Below, in pieces: positions 60,276-64,000 of a DNA stretch of 64,000 nucleotides; within the stretch, counting starts at the first letter, position 1, and every line of letters starts with the position of its first letter. Where the stretch lies: contig NC_045428.1 in assembly GCF_902635505.1 (NCBI RefSeq), forward strand, positions 118,935,641 to 118,999,640. Reading direction: 5' to 3'. The notes below the pieces were generated by a model that saw nothing but the letters and a program-made list of their open reading frames with translations, was not told the origin of the DNA and made no database searches. This DNA comes from Sarcophilus harrisii. Its lineage: Eukaryota; Chordata; Mammalia; Dasyuromorphia; Dasyuridae. A program made the position numbers and the translations under genes.

Positions 60276-60934
60276 CTTCTGATTTGGAGTTTTGGATATA
60301 TTTTTCCCATAGAAACAATACAGAAAATGATAATTAGACCTTCAGTACATTCAGAATTTCATGGAGGAATACCAGGACCACAACTCTGATACTTCAGCAG
60401 GCAGAACTGAATTCTTTTCCTCCAATATGGCAGTCCAATAAGCTTTGATTTACCTGCTTTATTTATTTTTCTTTTTGCTCAACTAAGCAGTGGGAACAGA
60501 ATTTCCCCCAGCTCCAAGTTAATGATGATGGTTCTACCAATCATATGACTGAAATCTGCAATTGAACAAGTTTCAAGGTAAGAAATGGAGCTCAGAGAAA
60601 ATGATTGAATGGTGGTAAGGGATGGAATTAGTTTCAAGCAATAGCAAGCTGAGGGAAGAGAGATACAAAACAGGAAATAGAGAGGGAAGAAGCTATGTGA
60701 CCCAACTGGGGCTGTAGTTTCTGAGTAGCAATTCCTCTATTAAAGATTATGCTCAAACACTCAAATGCAGAAATAGATTTGTGATAATCCTTAAACATAG
60801 CCTTCCATAAATTCACCACATGTGGTCTGTTTAATATACTGAATGCCTCCCTTGCTTTTTTCTTAATAGCATTCAGATTCCAGTAGAGTAGAGGAGCTTT
60901 CCATAGCTTAAGAACTATATAAATCCCTCACCAT
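60276..60934. other. Intergenic DNA, nothing recognised
   Basis: No gene or repeat I can support. Confidence 0.4.
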
Positions 60935-61072
60935 AGAATGTTATTGATGAAAGAAATCACATAAATTATCTAATCCAAGCCCTTCATTTGACAGATAAGG
61001 AAATTGAAGCCCAGATAGGTAATGTGTCTTACCCAGATTCATATGGCCAACGGGTTATAGAGCTAGAATATA
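60935..61072 (-). mobile_element. MIR SINE fragment
   Basis: Reversed core: TTTGACAGATAAGGAAATTG, AAGCCCAGATAGGTAATGTG. Confidence 0.75.
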
Positions 61073-63049
61073 TATACAAACATGCATACATGTATGTAGA
61101 TATAGATACACATACATGTCACCATTATCTCTACAATCTAATCCTATTTCCAAGGAAAGAAAATGAATCCTTAATTTGATAAGTACTCTATTTCTATAGA
61201 ATAGACAGTACATTGGGAACAACCGATTTCCTACAAACATACATACATCTATATGGCAATTTATAGACAGGAAAGTCTATTTTCAGAAGGTAAACATTCG
61301 GAAGAATAGGAAACATCCAATAATAAATTATATCAAAACTGTAGCTATATACTGTGAGAATGACATTTAAGAATTCTTCTATATTTTACTTCAGATCTAT
61401 TGGTTTGTGAAATTCAGAAGTAAAAATGTTCCAAGAATATTGGTAAAGTGAACCAAAGATACATTTGGGGGATCCAAATAGATTAATTGTTTTTATCTCA
61501 GAGAGGAGAACCAGGGAAGGAATAGCTAGGTGGTGATGTACAAATAAGAATATTATGTTAGTGGAATGTTATATGAAGGGGCATCACAAGAAAGAGATAA
61601 AAAAATTTGAAAGAAGCAAAAGCTTAAGTGGAGGGCAAAAAATGGGAAACTGAGGAAAGGTGAGTGCAACAATACAGTGAAGGAAAGGGAGACAATAAAA
61701 TAAATGGCAGTGGGAAAAGGCAAGATCAGAAAATATCCTGTGCAAATATTTAAGCTATTTATCATCCTCTCTACATCTGTGAATCTCTTTTGTATGCAGA
61801 CACTTGTGAAAGTCATTGACTTCAAAGGCCTCTCTGGATATGGAAGAAGATAAGAATTGGACACACAGGGATTAAATAAAATGAAGATTAAATAAATCTG
61901 AAAGAAGACAGATACTGAAAGACTCTTAGAAAAAGATGTGCCAACATCTAAAAGAAAAGGAGAATGCTTTCTGTCCAGAGTGCTGCCAAAGTGTTGTGAC
62001 TAGGAAATAAAATCTTAATATGCAGTGACATGTTTATTCTTCTACATGTCTATACTGTTGAAATTAATCAAAGGAACAAAAGTTCTTTATAAATATTTTG
62101 GGAGTATGTTTGGAATGTTCTATTTTTCTGTCCTTATAAACAGAGCATAAAAACATTAGCCAAGTAGTTAACATAAATTCCAAGGTGGGTACAAGGTCCA
62201 AAATGTTAATGAATCCTGGACCCTAATTCCTTTCTTCTGTCATTATTGACACCATTGTAGTGAGTTCCCCAGAAGAAAAAACCTTGGGGCTGTCAACCAA
62301 GTGGCTGGTCTTAGACAATTTCCTGCTCAGTTGTAGTCTCACAATAAGTATTTGTGTCTCAAGGTCTCTCTGAAGAATTTTGGAATTGATAGTGAGATAG
62401 TGAGCTATTGCACAGGAGGGACATCAAAAAAAGATACTGTGCTCTTTATGCAAAGCAGAAATGCAGTGGTTCAAAAAAAATGAGAGATGCACAAATTTAA
62501 AGACATCTCTACTTCAAACAGTAAGTTTATCTGGATTAGTTCATTTGGACTATTTATGCTTTAACTGTGGTAGAGCCTTTGGAGCTCGGCTTACTGTATC
62601 TTGATTCCAATATAATTAAGTCATTTTGATGCTCTTGGAGAATGAAGTTCAATAATCAACCATGTTTGTTTTTTAGGAGGCTATTTTTTTAAAAAAATGT
62701 CAATGCTATCTGTGAAGCAGCCATGTTCTTAGTTTATTTCTTCATTTTTATTCTAATCTATTAGCTTTAGACAAAAACAAAACAATCCCTTTTTAAAATG
62801 CTGAGATCCAGGTTCCAGTATTCCAGAAGGCCCACAATACACAATTTGTCTTCTGAGATTCATTAACTGGAAGAAGTCATTCCAACTGTACCATTACTTG
62901 TTATGCAAAGCATATAAACAACTGGATCACCTATATCTAAAAGTCTTAATGGATCCAGATTGGGATGGTAAAATGTCTGAATATGAGAAATTGAAGGTGT
63001 GGCCTTAAAATTATCTATTGAAAATCTTGTAATGTTTGACTATGAATAT
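61073..63049. other. Intergenic DNA, nothing recognised
   Basis: No gene or repeat I can support in this 2 kb. Confidence 0.4.
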
Positions 63050-63317
63050 TAATAGCTGCCATTTATGTGGGAGGTTTTATCTTTGAAAAGCACTGTACAT
63101 GCACTATCTCATTTAATCATTATACAAACCTCTAGAGATAGGTATAATTTTCTTTATGTTATAAATGAGAAAGCATTACAAATAATACATTACAAATAGT
63201 CTGATTCCCGTTTTATAGATTAAAAATGTCAGAAAGATGAATGGATTTGCCCATTGTTTCACAGTTACTAACCAGTAGAGCTGGGATTTAAAGCTGACTC
63301 TTCTGACTCTACATAGT
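63050..63317 (-). mobile_element. MIR SINE
   Basis: ATGCACTATCTCATTTAATC, GTTTTATAGATTAAAAATG and TTTCACAGTTACTAACCAG keep the reversed MIR order. It lies next to the Mar1 copy. Confidence 0.78.
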
Positions 63318-63556
63318 GCAGTGAATATTGTGCTGTATCTGGAGTCTGGCAGATTCATCTTCATGAGTTCAAATCCATCCTCAAACACTTTTATAACTAT
63401 GGGATCCTGGGCAAGTCATTACACCTTGTCTGCTTCAGTTTCCTCATTGGTAAAATGAGCTGGAGAAGAAAATGGCAAATTATTTCAACATCTTTACCAA
63501 GAAAACCCCAAATAGGGTTACAAAGAATCAGGCACAACTGAAAAATAACAACAAAT
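63318..63556 (+). mobile_element. Mar1 SINE
   Basis: A diverged head leads to CCTGGGCAAGTCATTACACC and TCAGTTTCCTCATTGGTAAA. The BovB-like tail follows (AAGAAAACCCCAAATAGGG, AATCAGGCACAACTGAAAAA) and ends in AACAACAA. Confidence 0.92.
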
Positions 63557-63892
63557 CCTCTGGTTCTTCCCTGTATGCTTAAACCGAAGTATCAAAAATA
63601 GTGTTGTTCAAAATACCAAGTCCCTGGAAAAGCTGATCGCCTGAAATCTCATCACTATTGAAAATGTTAGTTTTTGATACGTAATACCTTTTCAACTCTC
63701 TCAGTTGCCTCTCCTTCTTATTCTAGTGCTGCAGGGTAGAACAATAAACTCCTCTGAAAACCTTCCTTTTATATATATAGAGGACTTAGAGTTCCCAGTA
63801 ACATTTATGCTTGGTTTTAACTCCATAGAACAGCTTCCACACCCTCATCCCCATCCCCTGCAGTGTACTCCATGTTGACACTTCCCTTACTT
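63557..63892. other. Intergenic DNA, nothing recognised
   Basis: No gene or repeat I can support. Confidence 0.4.
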
Positions 63893-64000
63893 TCCAGCTT
63901 TCTTTTATGTGTTTTTCCCCTTTGCATTGCCCTCCTAGAGGGTAAAGTATAATTTTCTTTTTCTTATTTATAACCACAGCACTTAATCCACTGCCTGGCA
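63893..64000 (+). mobile_element. L2 LINE 3' end, continuing past the window
   Basis: CCTCCTAGAGGGTAAAGTAT, then CACAGCACTTAATCCACTGC and CTGGCA, is the beginning of the usual L2/MIR end. It is cut by the window edge. Confidence 0.6.

Overview
This is a mammalian, almost certainly marsupial, nuclear DNA window. The reasons are the repeat content (tRNA-headed SINEs of the WSINE/Mar1 type, Mar1 tails that match BovB/RTE LINE ends, MIR and L2 fossils, and L1 copies whose 3' ends are unlike eutherian ones) together with one clear vertebrate gene. An Australasian marsupial is my guess; the sequence does not prove it.

Gene content: only one host gene is supported. KCTD12 lies on the minus strand as a single uninterrupted coding exon (56046-57041, 331 aa) inside a CpG island. 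Its GC-rich 5' leader and promoter lie to the right (about 57042-57560). A repeat-poor stretch of about 5 kb to the left (about 51040-56045) is the probable long 3' UTR. The product is the GABA-B receptor auxiliary subunit, with an N-terminal BTB/T1 domain and a C-terminal H1 domain. The strongest unexplained structure is a near-perfect 22-bp hairpin with a 16-nt loop at 49839-49906, shaped like a microRNA precursor, just beyond the probable 3' end of KCTD12.

Layout: 1-50 kb is a gene desert built from layered retroelements. At least five L1 insertions are 5'-truncated and bracketed by readable target-site duplications (1073-2778, 7323-8175, 37910-38653, 39663-40050, 42650-44021); a sixth is only 127 bp long (46306-46462). 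Older L1 remnants occupy 10862-12050, 15370-16855, 27020-30835 and 39175-41935. Nesting is frequent: L1 in L1, L1 in an LTR, an LTR in L1, and SINEs in MIR. A Tigger1-like deleted DNA transposon sits at 23391-24228 and a BovB/RTE LINE end at 26440-26860. LTR fossils are at 18467-19077, 28547-29039, 32975-33830 (tentative) and 42351-44089. Right of KCTD12 (57.6-64 kb) there is ordinary intergenic DNA with MIR, Mar1 and L2 fragments.

I found no tRNA, rRNA or CRISPR array and no second protein-coding gene. All repeat calls come from reading the sequence against remembered family patterns. Boundaries without a stated target-site duplication are good to roughly 10-30 bases.
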